From the NCBI GenBank assembly GCA_903970145.1, contig CAJCHO010000011.1, positions 34,357-98,356 of the forward strand: a stretch of DNA of 64,000 bases, given 5' to 3'. The first letter of the stretch is position 1, and each line of letters starts with the position of its first letter. Shown in pieces: positions 1 to 13,303 of the stretch. The notes below the pieces were generated by a model. It had not been told where the DNA came from. It did not search any database and worked only from the letters and a program-made list of their open reading frames with translations. This stretch comes from Mycobacteriaceae bacterium (GTDB lineage: Bacteria; Pseudomonadota; Gammaproteobacteria; Burkholderiales; Burkholderiaceae_D). The position numbers were made by a program, and so were the translations under genes.

Positions 1-204
1 AGCCGCCGCGTCGGGTCGACTCGATTCCGCACCGATATCGATGATGTCGGCACCGGCCTCGATGAGTGCCAGTGCATGGTCGATCGCCGCCGCCGGCTCG
101 AGATAACGGGACCCGTCGGAAAAGGAATCAGGAGTGACGTTGACCACGCCCATCACGAGCGGCCGCGCCAGCGACAACTGGCGGGAGCCACAACGCAGAT
201 ACAT
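1..204 (-). CDS. folP: Dihydropteroate synthase, N-terminal part (cut by window edge)
   Basis: Dihydropteroate synthase condenses p-aminobenzoate with 6-hydroxymethyl-7,8-dihydropterin pyrophosphate in folate synthesis and is the sulfonamide target. The 68 visible codons contain the family signature VNVTPDSFSDG near residue 22 and the second conserved loop GADIIDIGAESSRP near residue 51. The rest lies beyond position 1. The ATG at 202-204 was chosen; in-frame GTG and TTG codons lie further upstream, up to the ftsH stop. The gene follows ftsH on the same strand with about 50 bp between them, the usual ftsH-folP arrangement in beta- and gammaproteobacteria. Identity is clear although only a fragment is seen. 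Confidence 0.9.
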   Translation of the reverse strand, partial: MYLRCGSRQLSLARPLVMGVVNVTPDSFSDGSRYLEPAAAIDHALALIEAGADIIDIGAESSRPDAAA

Positions 205-251
205 CGGGGGACGCACCGCCGAACCCACTGCGGCGAGGCTTGCGGCCAAAG

Positions 252-2147
252 TCAGGCCGGCGCAGTAGCGCCCGGGGCGATAGTGGGCTGATTGCCCGGA
301 GGAGTGTTGGAACTGCCGCTCACCTTGGGAGCACGCGGTGGCAAACCGGCCATGATGTCATCGATCTGGTCGGCGTCGATCGTTTCCCATTCAAGCAGCG
401 CCGCGGTCATCGCCTCGACCTTGTCGCGATTCTCGATGATCAGCTTTTTCGCATACGCGTACTGCTCATCGATGATGCGGCGAATTTCGCTATCCACCTT
501 TTGCATGGTGGATTCGGAGACATTCTTCTGGGTCGTCACACTGCGCCCGAGGAAGACCTCCCCTTCGTTTTCCGCATACACCATTGGTCCGAGCGCGTCG
601 CTCATGCCATAGCGCGTCACCATATTGCGTGCCGTCTCGGTGGCACGCTCGAAGTCGTTCGAGGCACCGGTCGTGATCTGGCCCATGAATACCTCTTCGG
701 CGATACGACCGCCAAACAGCATCGAGATGCGCTGCAGGAGGTAATCACGATCGAAGCTGTACTTGTCCTTCTCCGGCAGCGACATGGTCACGCCGAGCGC
801 GCGCCCGCGCGGAATGATCGTCACCTTGTGAACCGGGTCGCACTTGGGCAGCAGCTTGCCAAGGATTGCGTGGCCGGATTCGTGATACGCGGTGTTGCGC
901 TTTTCTTCCTCGTCCATGACCATCGTGCGGCGCTCGGCGCCCATGACAATCTTGTCCTTGGCGCGTTCGAAATCCATCATCTCGACCACGCGACCATTAC
1001 GACGCGCCGCGAATAGCGCCGCTTCGTTAACCAGATTGGCCAGATCGGCACCGGAGAATCCGGGCGTGCCGCGCGCCAGAATATCGGCCTTCACATCCTG
1101 GGCGATCGGAACCTTGCGCATATGCACATTGAGAATCTGCTCGCGACCACGGATATCAGGCAGTGGCACTACAACCTGCCTATCAAAGCGGCCCGGACGC
1201 AGCAAAGCCGGATCGAGCACATCGGGTCGGTTGGTCGCCGCGATCACGATTACACCCGTGCCGGTCTCGAAGCCATCCATCTCGACGAGCATCTGATTGA
1301 GCGTCTGTTCGCGTTCATCATTGCCGCCGCCAAGTCCCGCGCCGCGCTGGCGTCCGACGGCATCGATTTCATCGATGAATATGATGCAGGGCGCATGCTT
1401 TTTCGCCGTCTCGAACATGTCGCGCACGCGCGCCGCGCCGACGCCAACAAACATCTCCACGAAGTCCGAGCCGGAAATCGAGAAGAACGGTACCTTGGCC
1501 TCGCCAGCAATGGCGCGCGCCAACAGCGTCTTGCCGGTCCCGGGAGAACCAACCATGAGCACGCCACGCGGAATGCGCCCACCGAGCTTTTGGAATTTCG
1601 ACGGATCGCGCAGGAAATCGACCAGTTCGGTCACTTCCTCCTTGGCCTCATCGCAGCCGGCAACGTCGGCAAAGGTAACCTGGTTGGTGCTCTCGTCGAG
1701 CATCTTGGCGCGCGATTTACCAAACGAGAACGCACCACCCCGTCCGCCCCCTTGCATCTGGCGCATGAAGAAAATCCACACACCGATCAGAAGCAGCATC
1801 GGGAACCAGGTGGCCAAGAGGCTCGCCCAGATCGACTGCTCTTCATGAGCCTTGTTATCGATCATCACACCCGCGGCGAGCAAGTCCCCGTAGAGGCCCT
1901 TGTCGTAAAAACTGCCAGTGGTGTGTTCTTTTTTCCCGTCGGTCAGCTCGATCTGGATATCCGGCGTGAAGCCGTTATCGGTAATCTTGACCATCTTGAC
2001 CTGCTGGCCTTTGACCTGCGCCAGGAACAAGGAATACGGTACCTCGGTGGCACCTGTCGGCGCTTTGCCTTCGTATTGCTTGAACACGAAGAACAGCGCG
2101 AGTGCGACCACCACCCAGACCATCGCCTTGGAAAACGGATTATTCAA
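252..2147 (-). CDS. ftsH: ATP-dependent zinc metalloprotease FtsH
   Basis: FtsH is a hexameric AAA+ protease of the inner membrane that degrades misfolded membrane proteins and regulatory substrates. The 631 residues show the full layout. A first membrane segment lies at about 8-22, a periplasmic domain follows, and a second membrane segment lies at about 109-128. The AAA module has Walker A GSPGTGKT (200-207), Walker B IIFIDEID (255-262) and the second region of homology [20 protein letters not shown] (304-323). The zinc site HESGH is at 422-426. Length is close to the E. coli protein. It sits between rlmE upstream and folP downstream on the same strand, as is usual. Confidence 0.98.
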   Translation of the reverse strand: MNNPFSKAMVWVVVALALFFVFKQYEGKAPTGATEVPYSLFLAQVKGQQVKMVKITDNGFTPDIQIELTDGKKEHTTGSFYDKGLYGDLLAAGVMIDNKAHEEQSIWASLLATWFPMLLLIGVWIFFMRQMQGGGRGGAFSFGKSRAKMLDESTNQVTFADVAGCDEAKEEVTELVDFLRDPSKFQKLGGRIPRGVLMVGSPGTGKTLLARAIAGEAKVPFFSISGSDFVEMFVGVGAARVRDMFETAKKHAPCIIFIDEIDAVGRQRGAGLGGGNDEREQTLNQMLVEMDGFETGTGVIVIAATNRPDVLDPALLRPGRFDRQVVVPLPDIRGREQILNVHMRKVPIAQDVKADILARGTPGFSGADLANLVNEAALFAARRNGRVVEMMDFERAKDKIVMGAERRTMVMDEEEKRNTAYHESGHAILGKLLPKCDPVHKVTIIPRGRALGVTMSLPEKDKYSFDRDYLLQRISMLFGGRIAEEVFMGQITTGASNDFERATETARNMVTRYGMSDALGPMVYAENEGEVFLGRSVTTQKNVSESTMQKVDSEIRRIIDEQYAYAKKLIIENRDKVEAMTAALLEWETIDADQIDDIMAGLPPRAPKVSGSSNTPPGNQPTIAPGATAPA

Positions 2148-2221
2148 GATTCAACTCCAGCAAGCTCCTACCGCATTGAGAGACGATTCTACGCTTTGAC
2201 CTGCCCTCGTGCCACGCACCC

Positions 2222-2872
2222 TCACGGATGCCGCAGGCCTCGGCCCAGAATGAAGGTTTCGGCGGACTTATCGCGCGAAGCCTTCGGTTTGCGTGCAGCT
2301 ACCGTTACAAACTGGCGTTTGAAGGCCTCGACGGTCTGGCTGTAGCCGCTACCGTGGAAGGCTTTTACTAAGAGCGCCCCAGTCGGCTTGAGGTACTTTT
2401 GGGAAAATTCCATTGCCAATTCAATGAGATGCATCATTCTAGCGGCATCTGCAACAGCTACGCCACTTAAGTTTGGGGCCATGTCCGAAAGGACAAGGTC
2501 GATACAACGCCCGCCACCTGCGGCGCCGACCACCTCCTCGAGTCTGGCCAGCACCGCCTCCTCACGAAAATCGCCCTGAATGAAGCTTACGCCGGCGATT
2601 GGCTCCATCGGCAGAAGGTCGAGCGCGATGATCTGTCCTGATAGGGCTCCGCCTGGTAGTTTCAGGCGTTCACGCAGGTATTGGCTCCAGCTGCCTGGTG
2701 CCGCTCCGAGATCAACGATGACCTGTCCGGGCTTGATGAGCGCGTCGCGCTCGTCGATCTCCTTGAGCTTGAATGCGGCGCGCGCCCGATAGCCCTCGCG
2801 CTGCGCCATTTTGACGTAGGGATCGTTGATGTGGTCGTGTAGCCACGACTGGTTGGATTTGTTCTTGGCCAT
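2222..2872 (-). CDS. rlmE: 23S rRNA (uridine-2552-2'-O)-methyltransferase RlmE
   Basis: RlmE (FtsJ/RrmJ) methylates the 2'-OH of U2552 in the A loop of 23S rRNA on the 50S subunit. The protein is 216 residues, close to the 209 of E. coli. It has the SAM-binding motif [14 protein letters not shown] near residue 53 and the catalytic motifs [13 protein letters not shown] near 126 and LVKAFHGSG near 168, which supply members of the family's K-D-K-E tetrad. It is transcribed towards ftsH with a gap of about 75 bp. The divergent yhbY gene starts about 110 bp upstream, so the two probably share a promoter region at 2873-2984. Confidence 0.96.
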   Translation of the reverse strand: MAKNKSNQSWLHDHINDPYVKMAQREGYRARAAFKLKEIDERDALIKPGQVIVDLGAAPGSWSQYLRERLKLPGGALSGQIIALDLLPMEPIAGVSFIQGDFREEAVLARLEEVVGAAGGGRCIDLVLSDMAPNLSGVAVADAARMMHLIELAMEFSQKYLKPTGALLVKAFHGSGYSQTVEAFKRQFVTVAARKPKASRDKSAETFILGRGLRHP

Positions 2873-2984
2873 ACCGCTTTACTCGAATCTTCCCCGCTTT
2901 CGCGCCCTGGCACTAGCTGATTGGGTGATAATCGCCCGGGCGGCGACTCTTTAGCCGCCCTCACCACTGCTCCGCGCTCTTTTC

Positions 2985-3458
2985 ATGAACCCGACTCCCC
3001 TGACCCCCGCCCAACGCCGTGAACTCAAGGCACGCGCCCACGCCCTCGAACCGGTAGTACTGGTCGGCGCCGCCGGACTTACCTCGGCCGTGGTCAAGGA
3101 AGTCGAGCGCGCCCTTCTCGCCCATGAGCTCATCAAGGTGCGGGTCGCAGGCGACGATCGCGAGGCGCGCGTGGCGATCCTTGAGCAGCTCACGACCCAA
3201 TTACGCGCCCACCCCGTGCAGCACATCGGCAAGCTTCTGGTGCTGTTTCGTGCCATCGACAAGCCGAGCGAAGCCGGCGCGCGTCCCGTCGCCAGCACGC
3301 CAAAGCGTCGCAGCGAACCCCATGCGAAGCGTCCTCCGCGCGCACCGGCCAAGCCCAACCGACGTACGGCCGCCGCACTGGCCCCGCGTCCACCGCGCAC
3401 TGCGCGCGTGCGCAAGTCCGGCCAACGCTCGACCAAGAAGCCCTTTCAGTCCAACTAG
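2985..3458 (+). CDS. yhbY: CRM-domain RNA-binding protein YhbY
   Basis: A small ribosome-assembly RNA-binding protein of the CRM (YhbY) family. Residues 1-95 form the CRM domain: LTPAQRRELKARAHALEPVV is followed by the GxxG-type loop VGAAGLTSAVVKEVERAL and HELIKVRV. The remaining 60 residues are a basic, proline- and arginine-rich tail (RPPRAPAKPNRR), longer than in the 97-residue E. coli protein and probably disordered. The gene is divergent from rlmE, and its last 4 bp overlap the 3' end of the opposing DUF4149 gene. E. coli YhbY associates with the pre-50S subunit; that role is inferred here from the domain. Confidence 0.92.
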   Translation: MNPTPLTPAQRRELKARAHALEPVVLVGAAGLTSAVVKEVERALLAHELIKVRVAGDDREARVAILEQLTTQLRAHPVQHIGKLLVLFRAIDKPSEAGARPVASTPKRRSEPHAKRPPRAPAKPNRRTAAALAPRPPRTARVRKSGQRSTKKPFQSN

Positions 3459-3877
3459 CCCGCTAGCCCTCGTGGCGCGCGCATCAGGAGCCACGCTGCT
3501 GCGATAAGCGCCGCACTGATCGCCAGATGCATGGCACCGCCCAGGCCATGCAACTGGGTAAACGACAGCACCGAGTTGGCGCCATGCGAGGCAATCGCGG
3601 GCACTAGCCACGCGATCTCGATGACCGAAAAGAGCGCCGCCGCGCCCAGGAGCAGCGTCACAAGCCGCGATCGAGGTGCTGCCAGCGGCGCCGCGCCGCA
3701 GGCGACGACGAGCGCCAGCCAATAGCAGTTCATGAATAACTCCCCGGCAATTGCCCCGGCGCGCGCATGATCGTCACCGAGTCCGGCAAAAATCAGATAG
3801 GCACCCAGCACCGCGCCCAGAAGCGCGCCGGCAACCAGGGTGCACAACAGCCCGGCCAGTCTTGCGCGCTGTGGCAC
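3455..3877 (-). CDS. DUF4149 family integral membrane protein
   Basis: A 140-residue membrane protein with four predicted transmembrane helices (about 8-28, 45-63, 72-93 and 112-132). It fits the DUF4149/TMEM205-like family commonly found between greA and yhbY in betaproteobacteria. No catalytic motif is visible and the function is unknown. The start is a GTG at 3875-3877. The greA stop lies 2 bp upstream of it, so the gene is probably cotranscribed with and translationally coupled to greA. The 3' end overlaps yhbY on the opposite strand by 4 bp. Confidence 0.8.
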   Translation of the reverse strand: MPQRARLAGLLCTLVAGALLGAVLGAYLIFAGLGDDHARAGAIAGELFMNCYWLALVVACGAAPLAAPRSRLVTLLLGAAALFSVIEIAWLVPAIASHGANSVLSFTQLHGLGGAMHLAISAALIAAAWLLMRAPRGLAG

Positions 3878-3879
3878 GA

Positions 3880-4356
3880 CTATTCGTAACGAACCGCGAG
3901 AACCTCGTACTCGCGTGCGCCACCTGGAGCCTGAAAGTTCGCAACGTCGCCCTCGAACTTGCCGATCAGGGCGCGCGCGATCGGACTCGATATCGAAATC
4001 TTGTTCTCCTTGATATCGGCCTCGTCTTCACCAACGATCTGATAGACGACCGAAACGCCTGACCCGAGATCCTGCAATTCGACAGTTGCTCCGAACACCA
4101 CGCGACCGTCGGCATCGAGGAGTTTGGGATCGATGACCTGGGCGTTGGAGAGCTTGCCCTCGATTTCCTGGATGCGACCTTCGATGAAACTCTGGCGCTC
4201 CTTGGCTGCGTCGTATTCGGCGTTCTCGGACAGGTCACCCTGAGCGCGCGCCTCCGAGATCGAATTGATCACCGTTGGCCGATCGACGGTCTTCAAGCGG
4301 TGCAGTTCCTGCTTCATCAATTCAACGCCGCGTACGGTAATCGGGATGGAACTCAT
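3880..4356 (-). CDS. greA: Transcription elongation factor GreA
   Basis: GreA enters the RNA polymerase secondary channel and stimulates cleavage of backtracked RNA. The start MSSIPITVRG gives 158 residues, the same length as E. coli GreA. A longer upstream reading frame to 4413 would add 19 residues without family support. The N-terminal coiled coil (about 10-75) carries the acidic tip with LSENAEYDAAKE, including the D and E that coordinate the catalytic Mg2+. The C-terminal FKBP-like domain ends near the stop. It lies about 90 bp downstream of carB on the same strand, as in Burkholderia-type chromosomes, and is followed by the DUF4149 gene. Confidence 0.97.
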   Translation of the reverse strand: MSSIPITVRGVELMKQELHRLKTVDRPTVINSISEARAQGDLSENAEYDAAKERQSFIEGRIQEIEGKLSNAQVIDPKLLDADGRVVFGATVELQDLGSGVSVVYQIVGEDEADIKENKISISSPIARALIGKFEGDVANFQAPGGAREYEVLAVRYE

Positions 4357-4447
4357 TGCCGGGGGACTCTTTATGGATGTCGAGACAGCCGACGCGCGGC
4401 GCGAAATCGGCACGCACGGGCGGTAAGGTCTTCGGGGGTGGATTGAG

Positions 4448-7685
<3,238 letters not shown>

Positions 7686-7693
<8 letters not shown>

Positions 7694-8837
7694 GCGGCTG
7701 ATGCTCCATCATTTGAACGAAGCGATCGAAGAGATAACCGATATCGTGGGGACCGGGACTGGCTTCGGGGTGCCCCTGGAAACAGAACGCCGGCTTGTCG
7801 ATGCGCGCAAAGCCCTGCAGCGATCCGTCGAACAGCGACACGTGGGTGACCCTGCAGTTGGCCGGCAGCGACGCCGCGTCGACCGCGAATCCGTGGTTTT
7901 GCGAGGTGATCACGACTTGGCGGGTAGCCAGATCCTGCACGGGGTGATTCGCTCCATGGTGACCAAACTTCATTTTCAGAGTGCGCGCGCCGCATGCCAG
8001 GCCCATGATCTGATGTCCGAGACAAATGCCGAAGGTCGGCAAGCCACGCTCGATCAGTTCGCGCGTGGCCGCGATTGCATAGTCACAGGGCTCGGGGTCG
8101 CCCGGGCCGTTGGACAGAAAAATTCCGTCGGGTCGCAGCGCGAGTGCCATCGCGGCGCTCGCCTGGGCAGGAAGCACAGTGACCCGGCAACCTCGGGCAA
8201 CCAGCATGCGCAGGATGTTGCGCTTGATGCCGTAATCGAAGGCGACCACATGAAAGCGCGCATTGGCCGCTTCCTGATAACCCTGGCCGAGCGCCCAAGC
8301 GCCTTCACGCCACTCGTAGGGCTCGCGCGTCGAGACCACCTTGGCCAGATCCATCCCGGCGAGGCCGGGAAACTCTTGTGCAAGGGCAATTGCGCGCGCG
8401 GCGTCAGCTTCACCGGCGATGATCGCACCACCCTGGGCACCCCTTTCGCGCAGGATGCGCGTCAGGCGGCGCGTGTCGATCCCGGCTATTGCGACGCAAG
8501 CCTCTCGCCTCAAGTAGGCATCGAGTGCCTCGGTACTGCGAAAATTCGAATGCAGTCGCGGCAGGTCGCGGATCACGAGACCAGCCGCGTGGATCGCGTT
8601 GGACTCGACATCTTCGGGATTCGCGCCGGTATTGCCGATGTGCGGATAGGTGAGCGTTACGATCTGGCGCGCATAACTGGGGTCGGTCAGGATTTCCTGA
8701 TAACCCGTCATGGCGGTATTGAACACGACCTCGCCGCTGGTGACGCCGGGCTTGCCGATGGAAATGCCGCGAAAGGTCGTGCCGTCGGCTAGCGCCAGGA
8801 TAGCGGGTGGCGCAAAACTACTGAATTCAGACGGCAA
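7686..8837 (-). CDS. carA: Carbamoyl-phosphate synthase small (glutaminase) subunit
   Basis: CarA hydrolyses glutamine and channels ammonia to CarB. The 383 residues show an N-terminal CPSase_sm_chain domain ([15 protein letters not shown] near 15, [11 protein letters not shown] near 39). A class I glutamine amidotransferase domain follows, with the nucleophile motif [11 protein letters not shown] and the His/Glu pair in [13 protein letters not shown] near the C-terminus. It is the first gene of the carAB block. The 240 bp upstream, shared with the divergent transaldolase gene, should hold its promoter. Confidence 0.98.
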
Positions 8838-9001
8838 CGCTGATGCTCCCTGTTGTGCCGTCCGTGCGCCATTCGAACCCTTCTTGCGGGTGTGGACGCG
8901 CGACTGCGCTGCACGCCCATTTCACCGTCTAGCTGGTGCAAGAAGTTGTCGTGCTGGGGGAAAATTCGCTAGCGGCCGGCAGAAAGTAGATAAACTTTCA
9001 A

Positions 9002-9030
9002 AGTATACCGCATTTGAGCCAGGTTTGCGA
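9002..9030 (-). promoter_or_regulatory. Candidate carA promoter
   Basis: On the minus strand a TATACT box (plus-strand 9002-9007) lies 18 bp from a weak TTCGCA hexamer, about 165 bp upstream of the carA start. The -10 matches consensus at five of six positions and the -35 is poor. It lies in the divergent carA/tal intergenic region (8838-9080). No arginine or pyrimidine operator could be identified by eye. Confidence 0.3.
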
Positions 9031-9080
9031 AGGTTCGCCATGCTCAGCTAGACTGAAGTCAAGCCCCTGTCCCTGTGTCC

Positions 9081-10016
9081 ATGAACCAACTCGAACAACT
9101 CAAGGCCGTAACCGTCGTCGTTGCCGATACCAGCGATTTCGAGTCGATGCGCGCCTATGCGCCGCGCGATGCGACCACCAATCCTTCGCTGATTCTGCGC
9201 TCGGCGCGCCAGCCGCTGTATCGACCCTTGCTCGAGGCAGTGCTGGAGAATCACAGCGATGCCCCGCTGCACGGGAGGGTCGATCGGCTTCTGGTTGCCT
9301 TTGGGCTCGAGATTCTCAAAATCGTACCGGGCCGCGTCTCGACCGAAGTCGACGCGCGGCTGTCCTTCGACGTGCCGGCGACCGTCGCCAAGGCGCATGA
9401 ACTGGTCGCACTCTATGAGCAGGCCGGCATCAGTCCGGAGCGCGTGCTCATCAAGATCGCCGCGACCTGGGAAGGCATCCGTGCGGCCGAAATACTCGAG
9501 CGCGAGGGAATTCACTGCAACCTGACACTGCTGTTCTCAAGCGTGCAGGCGCTGGCCTGCGCCGACGCCGGCGCGACTCTGATCTCGCCGTTCGTGGGCC
9601 GCATCACCGACTGGTACAAGAAGAATACCGGGCAAGACTACGGACCCGAGGACGACCCGGGCGTGCAATCGGTGCGCCAGATCTATGCCTTGTTCAAGAA
9701 TCTCGACTACCACACCCAGATCATGGGAGCGAGCTTTCGCAGCGTCGGCCAGATCGCAGCGCTGGCGGGATGCGACCTATTGACGATCAGCCCGGCGCTG
9801 CTCGCCGAGCTCAGTGCCAGCGAAGCACCGCTCATCGCGCGTCTGACGCCCGAGTGGGCGCGCACGCAGGCGAGCGAGCCAAGCGTAATGGATGAGCCGG
9901 GATTTCGCTTTCGCCTAAACGAGAACGCGATGGCGAGCGAGAAGCTCGCCGAAGGGGTGCGGATCTTTTCGGCCGACACGCGCGCCCTCGAGGATCTGAT
10001 CAGTAAAGGTGCCTAG
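9081..10016 (+). CDS. tal: Transaldolase (TalA/TalB type)
   Basis: Transaldolase transfers a dihydroxyacetone unit between sugar phosphates in the non-oxidative pentose phosphate pathway. The ATG at 9081 gives 311 residues. A GTG six bases upstream is in frame but adds only two residues. Family motifs are [12 protein letters not shown] near residue 12, the [10 protein letters not shown] loop near 34 with the catalytic Asp region, and [11 protein letters not shown] near 130, which holds the Schiff-base lysine. Length fits the TalB class (about 317). It is divergent from carA, and its last 4 bp overlap the convergent SirB2 gene. Confidence 0.96.
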   Translation: MNQLEQLKAVTVVVADTSDFESMRAYAPRDATTNPSLILRSARQPLYRPLLEAVLENHSDAPLHGRVDRLLVAFGLEILKIVPGRVSTEVDARLSFDVPATVAKAHELVALYEQAGISPERVLIKIAATWEGIRAAEILEREGIHCNLTLLFSSVQALACADAGATLISPFVGRITDWYKKNTGQDYGPEDDPGVQSVRQIYALFKNLDYHTQIMGASFRSVGQIAALAGCDLLTISPALLAELSASEAPLIARLTPEWARTQASEPSVMDEPGFRFRLNENAMASEKLAEGVRIFSADTRALEDLISKGA

Positions 10017-10402
10017 AAAAGTCCCGCGAGTGCGCCAGCCGGGTTTTTGGTGATTGCGACCGTCACGACCCAGCCGAACACCAGGAGTGCCGCGAAGAAG
10101 GCACCGACTCGCACGGGGGGCGACTTCCCCAGGCGCAGCGCAATTACTCCCAGCACCACATAGGCCACAAGGCCGGCGAGCTTGGCGAGCAGCCAGCCAT
10201 GCTCGCCCGGTTCCTGTATGACCTGGCTCGCCAGATAGAGCGCGCTGACGAGGAGCAAGGTGTCGACCACGTGGGGCAGGACTCTGACGAGCCGGTTACG
10301 GACGAGACTCGAGTCGCCCAGCATGAGCAGACCGCGAGCGACGAAGCCGACGAGGCTCAGCGCCACGCAGACCATATGAAGTTCCTTGATTGCCAGATAC
10401 AT
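10013..10402 (-). CDS. SirB2-family membrane protein
   Basis: A 129-residue protein with four hydrophobic helices. It begins [20 protein letters not shown], the characteristic opening of the SirB2 family (named for an invasion-gene regulator locus in Salmonella; molecular function unknown). The start at 10400-10402 was chosen because it matches the family's N-terminus. An upstream ATG at 10435 would add 11 non-conserved residues. Other family features are the [16 protein letters not shown] loop near 38 and [14 protein letters not shown] near 74. It overlaps the transaldolase stop by 4 bp on the opposite strand. Confidence 0.85.
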   Translation of the reverse strand: MYLAIKELHMVCVALSLVGFVARGLLMLGDSSLVRNRLVRVLPHVVDTLLLVSALYLASQVIQEPGEHGWLLAKLAGLVAYVVLGVIALRLGKSPPVRVGAFFAALLVFGWVVTVAITKNPAGALAGLF

Positions 10403-10475
10403 CGTCGATTCCAGTTGTTCGAAGTGAGCGGCCAATCTTACCCTCGATTGCGGGTCAACTCGCCCCGCGTGACGC

Positions 10476-11378
10476 TCAGATGCGTATGCTTTCAGGGGTA
10501 CGTGCCTGCCAGCGCATCAGGTGCCGCTCCACCAGTCCGACGCACGCATCCAGGGTCAGCGCAAACACGGTCAGGATCACGATGCCGGCGAGCACGCTGT
10601 CGATCTCGAACGTGCCCTCGGCCTGCGAGATCAGATACCCAATACCGCGCGCGGCACCAAGATATTCGCCGACGACGGCCCCAACAAATGCCAGTCCTAC
10701 GGCATTGTGCAGCGAGGAAAATACCCAGCTCATGGCGCTTGGCAGATAGACCCGTCGCAACAGGTCGCGTCGACTAGCGCCGAGCATGCGCGCATTGGCA
10801 AGCACTACCGGACTGACTTCGCGCACGCCCTGATAGACGTTGAAGAACACGATGAAAAAAACCAGCGTGATACCGAGAGCGATCTTCGAGCCCATGCCAA
10901 GGCCAAACCAGGTCGCAAAGATCGGGGCGAGGATGACGCGCGGCATGGCATTGGCCGCCTTGACGTAGGGATCAAGTAGCGCCGCCATTACCGGCGCGAG
11001 CGCTAGCCACATGCCGATTGCCATGCCAAGAACGGTGCCGCACACGAAGGCGCACAAGGTCTCGACGAGGGTCACGATCAGGTGTCCCCAGATCTCGGCC
11101 GGGAAATGCAACACCAGCCAGGCGTGTTCGCGCGTGCCGATTTCGAACGAGCTCTCACCGGTTGTGAACCATAACCAGATGCGCATGGCCACCTTGTCCG
11201 GCTGACCGAAAAAGAATGCCGCCTGATTGGGATTATCGAAGTACCAGGGCGGCAAGAGGTTTGGGCTCGTCAGCACATACCAAAAACCAATCAGCGCGAC
11301 GAGCAGCACGATTCGCCATGCCCGGATATTGCCGCTGTGTGGCGCGAGCTTGCGCCAGAGCAAAGCGCGCCCGCTCAC
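10476..11378 (-). CDS. ABC transporter permease (SsuC/TauC/NrtB family)
   Basis: Membrane subunit of a binding-protein-dependent importer. The 300 residues have about six hydrophobic segments. The BPD_transp_1 core carries the cytoplasmic coupling (EAA-like) loop around PRVILAPIFATWFGLGMGSK (about 150-170). The long periplasmic stretch between the first and second helices (FDNPNQAAFFFGQPDKVAMR) is usual for this family. It is the third gene of a three-gene unit; its start overlaps the ATPase stop by 4 bp. Relatives import sulfonates, nitrate, taurine or pyrimidine precursors. Nothing in the sequence fixes the substrate. Confidence 0.88.
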   Translation of the reverse strand: MSGRALLWRKLAPHSGNIRAWRIVLLVALIGFWYVLTSPNLLPPWYFDNPNQAAFFFGQPDKVAMRIWLWFTTGESSFEIGTREHAWLVLHFPAEIWGHLIVTLVETLCAFVCGTVLGMAIGMWLALAPVMAALLDPYVKAANAMPRVILAPIFATWFGLGMGSKIALGITLVFFIVFFNVYQGVREVSPVVLANARMLGASRRDLLRRVYLPSAMSWVFSSLHNAVGLAFVGAVVGEYLGAARGIGYLISQAEGTFEIDSVLAGIVILTVFALTLDACVGLVERHLMRWQARTPESIRI

Positions 11379-12229
11379 GCGCCCTCCATCTGGCGTGAAT
11401 GGGCCTTGAGCACTTCATCCTTCATGATCTGCCAGATACGCGCGTGCAACTGCGCGAACCCGGGATCGTCGCGAATGGCGATGACATCCCGGGGACGCGC
11501 GAGATCGATCGCGAACTCGCCTATCGGTCTGGTGGCGGGACCCGCCGACAGGACGATCACGCGATCGCTCAGGGCAATCGCTTCGTCCAGATCGTGCGTG
11601 ATGAACAATACCGCCTTCTTTTTCGCACTCCAGAGCTCGAGCAGTTCGTTTTCCATCAACTGACGGGTCTGTACGTCAAGCGCCGAAAAGGGCTCGTCCA
11701 TCAGTAGGATGTCCGGCTCGAGGATCAGCATTTGCGCCAACGCCACCCGCTTTCTCATGCCACCGGACAGCTCGTGGGGATAGCTGCCGGCAAACCCACC
11801 CAATCCGACGCGCCGCAACCAGTGCAGCGCCGGTTCACGGGCGCTGGCGCGCGTCGCGCCGCGAAACAGCAATCCGGCCATGACATTCTCGAGCGCGCTG
11901 CACCAGGGCATGAGCGCCTCGGCCTGGAAGAGGTATCCCGCCTGGCGATTGACGCCATCAAGCGCTTGACCGTAGACATAGACGCCGCCTGAACTGGGTG
12001 ACAGGAGGCCGGCCGCGATATTGAGCAGCGTCGATTTACCGCAACCGGTTGGCCCGACCACCGAGACGAACTCCCCCTGCGCCACCGAGAGACTGGTCTG
12101 GTCTACGACCAGATAGCCGTCTGCGCCCACCTTGCGTCCGCGCGCGGCAAAGACGCAACTGACCGCGCGCAACTCGAGCGCCGCCGGGGCAGCCGCCACC
12201 CGTGCCTCGTCTGGGTTCGGCGCGTTCAC
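11375..12229 (-). CDS. ABC transporter ATP-binding protein (SsuB/TauB/NrtD family)
   Basis: Nucleotide-binding subunit of the importer. In 284 residues it has Walker A GPTGCGKST (near 59), signature LSGGMRKRVALAQ (near 154), Walker B ILLMDEPFSALD (near 174) and the H-loop FITHDLDEA (near 210). The arrangement is the nitrate/sulfonate/taurine class. It overlaps both neighbours by 4 bp (binding-protein gene upstream, permease gene downstream), so the three genes form one tightly coupled operon. The first 20 residues are an alanine-rich extension of no clear role. Confidence 0.93.
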   Translation of the reverse strand: MNAPNPDEARVAAAPAALELRAVSCVFAARGRKVGADGYLVVDQTSLSVAQGEFVSVVGPTGCGKSTLLNIAAGLLSPSSGGVYVYGQALDGVNRQAGYLFQAEALMPWCSALENVMAGLLFRGATRASAREPALHWLRRVGLGGFAGSYPHELSGGMRKRVALAQMLILEPDILLMDEPFSALDVQTRQLMENELLELWSAKKKAVLFITHDLDEAIALSDRVIVLSAGPATRPIGEFAIDLARPRDVIAIRDDPGFAQLHARIWQIMKDEVLKAHSRQMEGA

Positions 12230-13290
12230 GGCCAGCGCGCGTCGGCCTTCATGACGAATTCATTGGTGAAAGTCTCGTCGAGCCGGATATGCGCCGCATC
12301 GACCCGCGGATTGAAAGCCGCGAGCACCTTCAGGGCCGTGCGCGTTCCGGCCTCGGGGATCAAGCCGTCAGGTGAATAGGACTCGTGCACCTTGTCGAAG
12401 GAGGCGAGATAGAGGGCGCGATCGCCCAGCAGGTAGGTCTCGGGCACGGTCTTTAGCAATTCTGCGGGACCGGCGTGCTGCAGCCAGCGCTCGGCGCGCA
12501 CGATGGCGTTGGTCAGCGCCTGCATGGTATGCGGATATTTCTTCACAAAGTCGCTAAAGGCGTAGAGCGTGGCGGCGGGCATCTGGCCGCCAAAGAGCTC
12601 CTGGGTGCCCTTCAGGGTGCGCGCATCGGCCAGGATGCGGATGTCACCGTGCTGCTCTAGCATGGTCATGACCGGCTCGACATTGCAGATTGCATCGATC
12701 TGACCAGAACGGGCGGCCGAGAGTGCAGCCGCGGAGCTACCGACGCCGATCACCGAAACCTCGTTTGGTTTGACACCGCCCTGGGCCAGATAGTAGTCGA
12801 GGGCAACATTGGTCGATGAGCCAGGCGCCGACACCCCGATGCGCATACCCTTGAGATCGGCCGGACCCTTTACCTGCGCCGCCTTCGCGCTCACGACTCC
12901 GATCGATATCTGTGGCGCCCGCCCCATGAGTACAAAAGCGCGGATCGGCTGATTCTTCGATTGCATGTCGATGGTGTGCTCGTAGGCGCCGGCCACCACA
13001 TCGGCGCTGCCCCCGATAAGCGCCTCGAGCGACTTCGCGCCACCGGCAAAGTCACTGATCTCAACCTGCAAGCCCTCGTCCTTAAAATATCCGAGCTGCT
13101 CTGCGATAGTCAGCGGCAAGTAATAGAGGCCGGCCTTGCCGCCGACAGCGATCAGGACATGAGGTTTTTCTGGTGTCTGGGCATGCACCGCCGCAAAACA
13201 CAGGCACAGGCACACGAGCAGCGCGCTTCGTGTCGCGGTCTTCGCGCGCAACAACATCCTGTCCCGTTGTGACGCCTGGTAGCGCATCAT
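12226..13290 (-). CDS. ABC transporter substrate-binding protein (NMT1/SsuA-like)
   Basis: Periplasmic binding protein of the importer, 354 residues from the ATG at 13290. An in-frame ATG at 13257 would give a more usual signal peptide, MLLRAKTATRSALLVCLCLC, cleaved after AVHA. The mature protein shows the NMT1/SsuA fold: LYYLPLTIAEQLGYFKDEGL near residue 56, GGSADVVAGAYEHTI near 92 and LKGMRIGVSAPGSSTNVALD near 148. The ligand could be a sulfonate, a nitrogenous base or another small organic molecule; the sequence does not decide. It is the first gene of the importer operon and lies just downstream of the anti-sigma gene. Confidence 0.88.
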   Translation of the reverse strand: MMRYQASQRDRMLLRAKTATRSALLVCLCLCFAAVHAQTPEKPHVLIAVGGKAGLYYLPLTIAEQLGYFKDEGLQVEISDFAGGAKSLEALIGGSADVVAGAYEHTIDMQSKNQPIRAFVLMGRAPQISIGVVSAKAAQVKGPADLKGMRIGVSAPGSSTNVALDYYLAQGGVKPNEVSVIGVGSSAAALSAARSGQIDAICNVEPVMTMLEQHGDIRILADARTLKGTQELFGGQMPAATLYAFSDFVKKYPHTMQALTNAIVRAERWLQHAGPAELLKTVPETYLLGDRALYLASFDKVHESYSPDGLIPEAGTRTALKVLAAFNPRVDAAHIRLDETFTNEFVMKADARWP

Positions 13291-13303
13291 TCTAGCGCCT
13301 GGC

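Noticed and set aside
1122..2345. Long open frame antisense to ftsH (407 codons)
   Set aside because: Shadow of ftsH; its His/Arg-rich translation resembles no protein.
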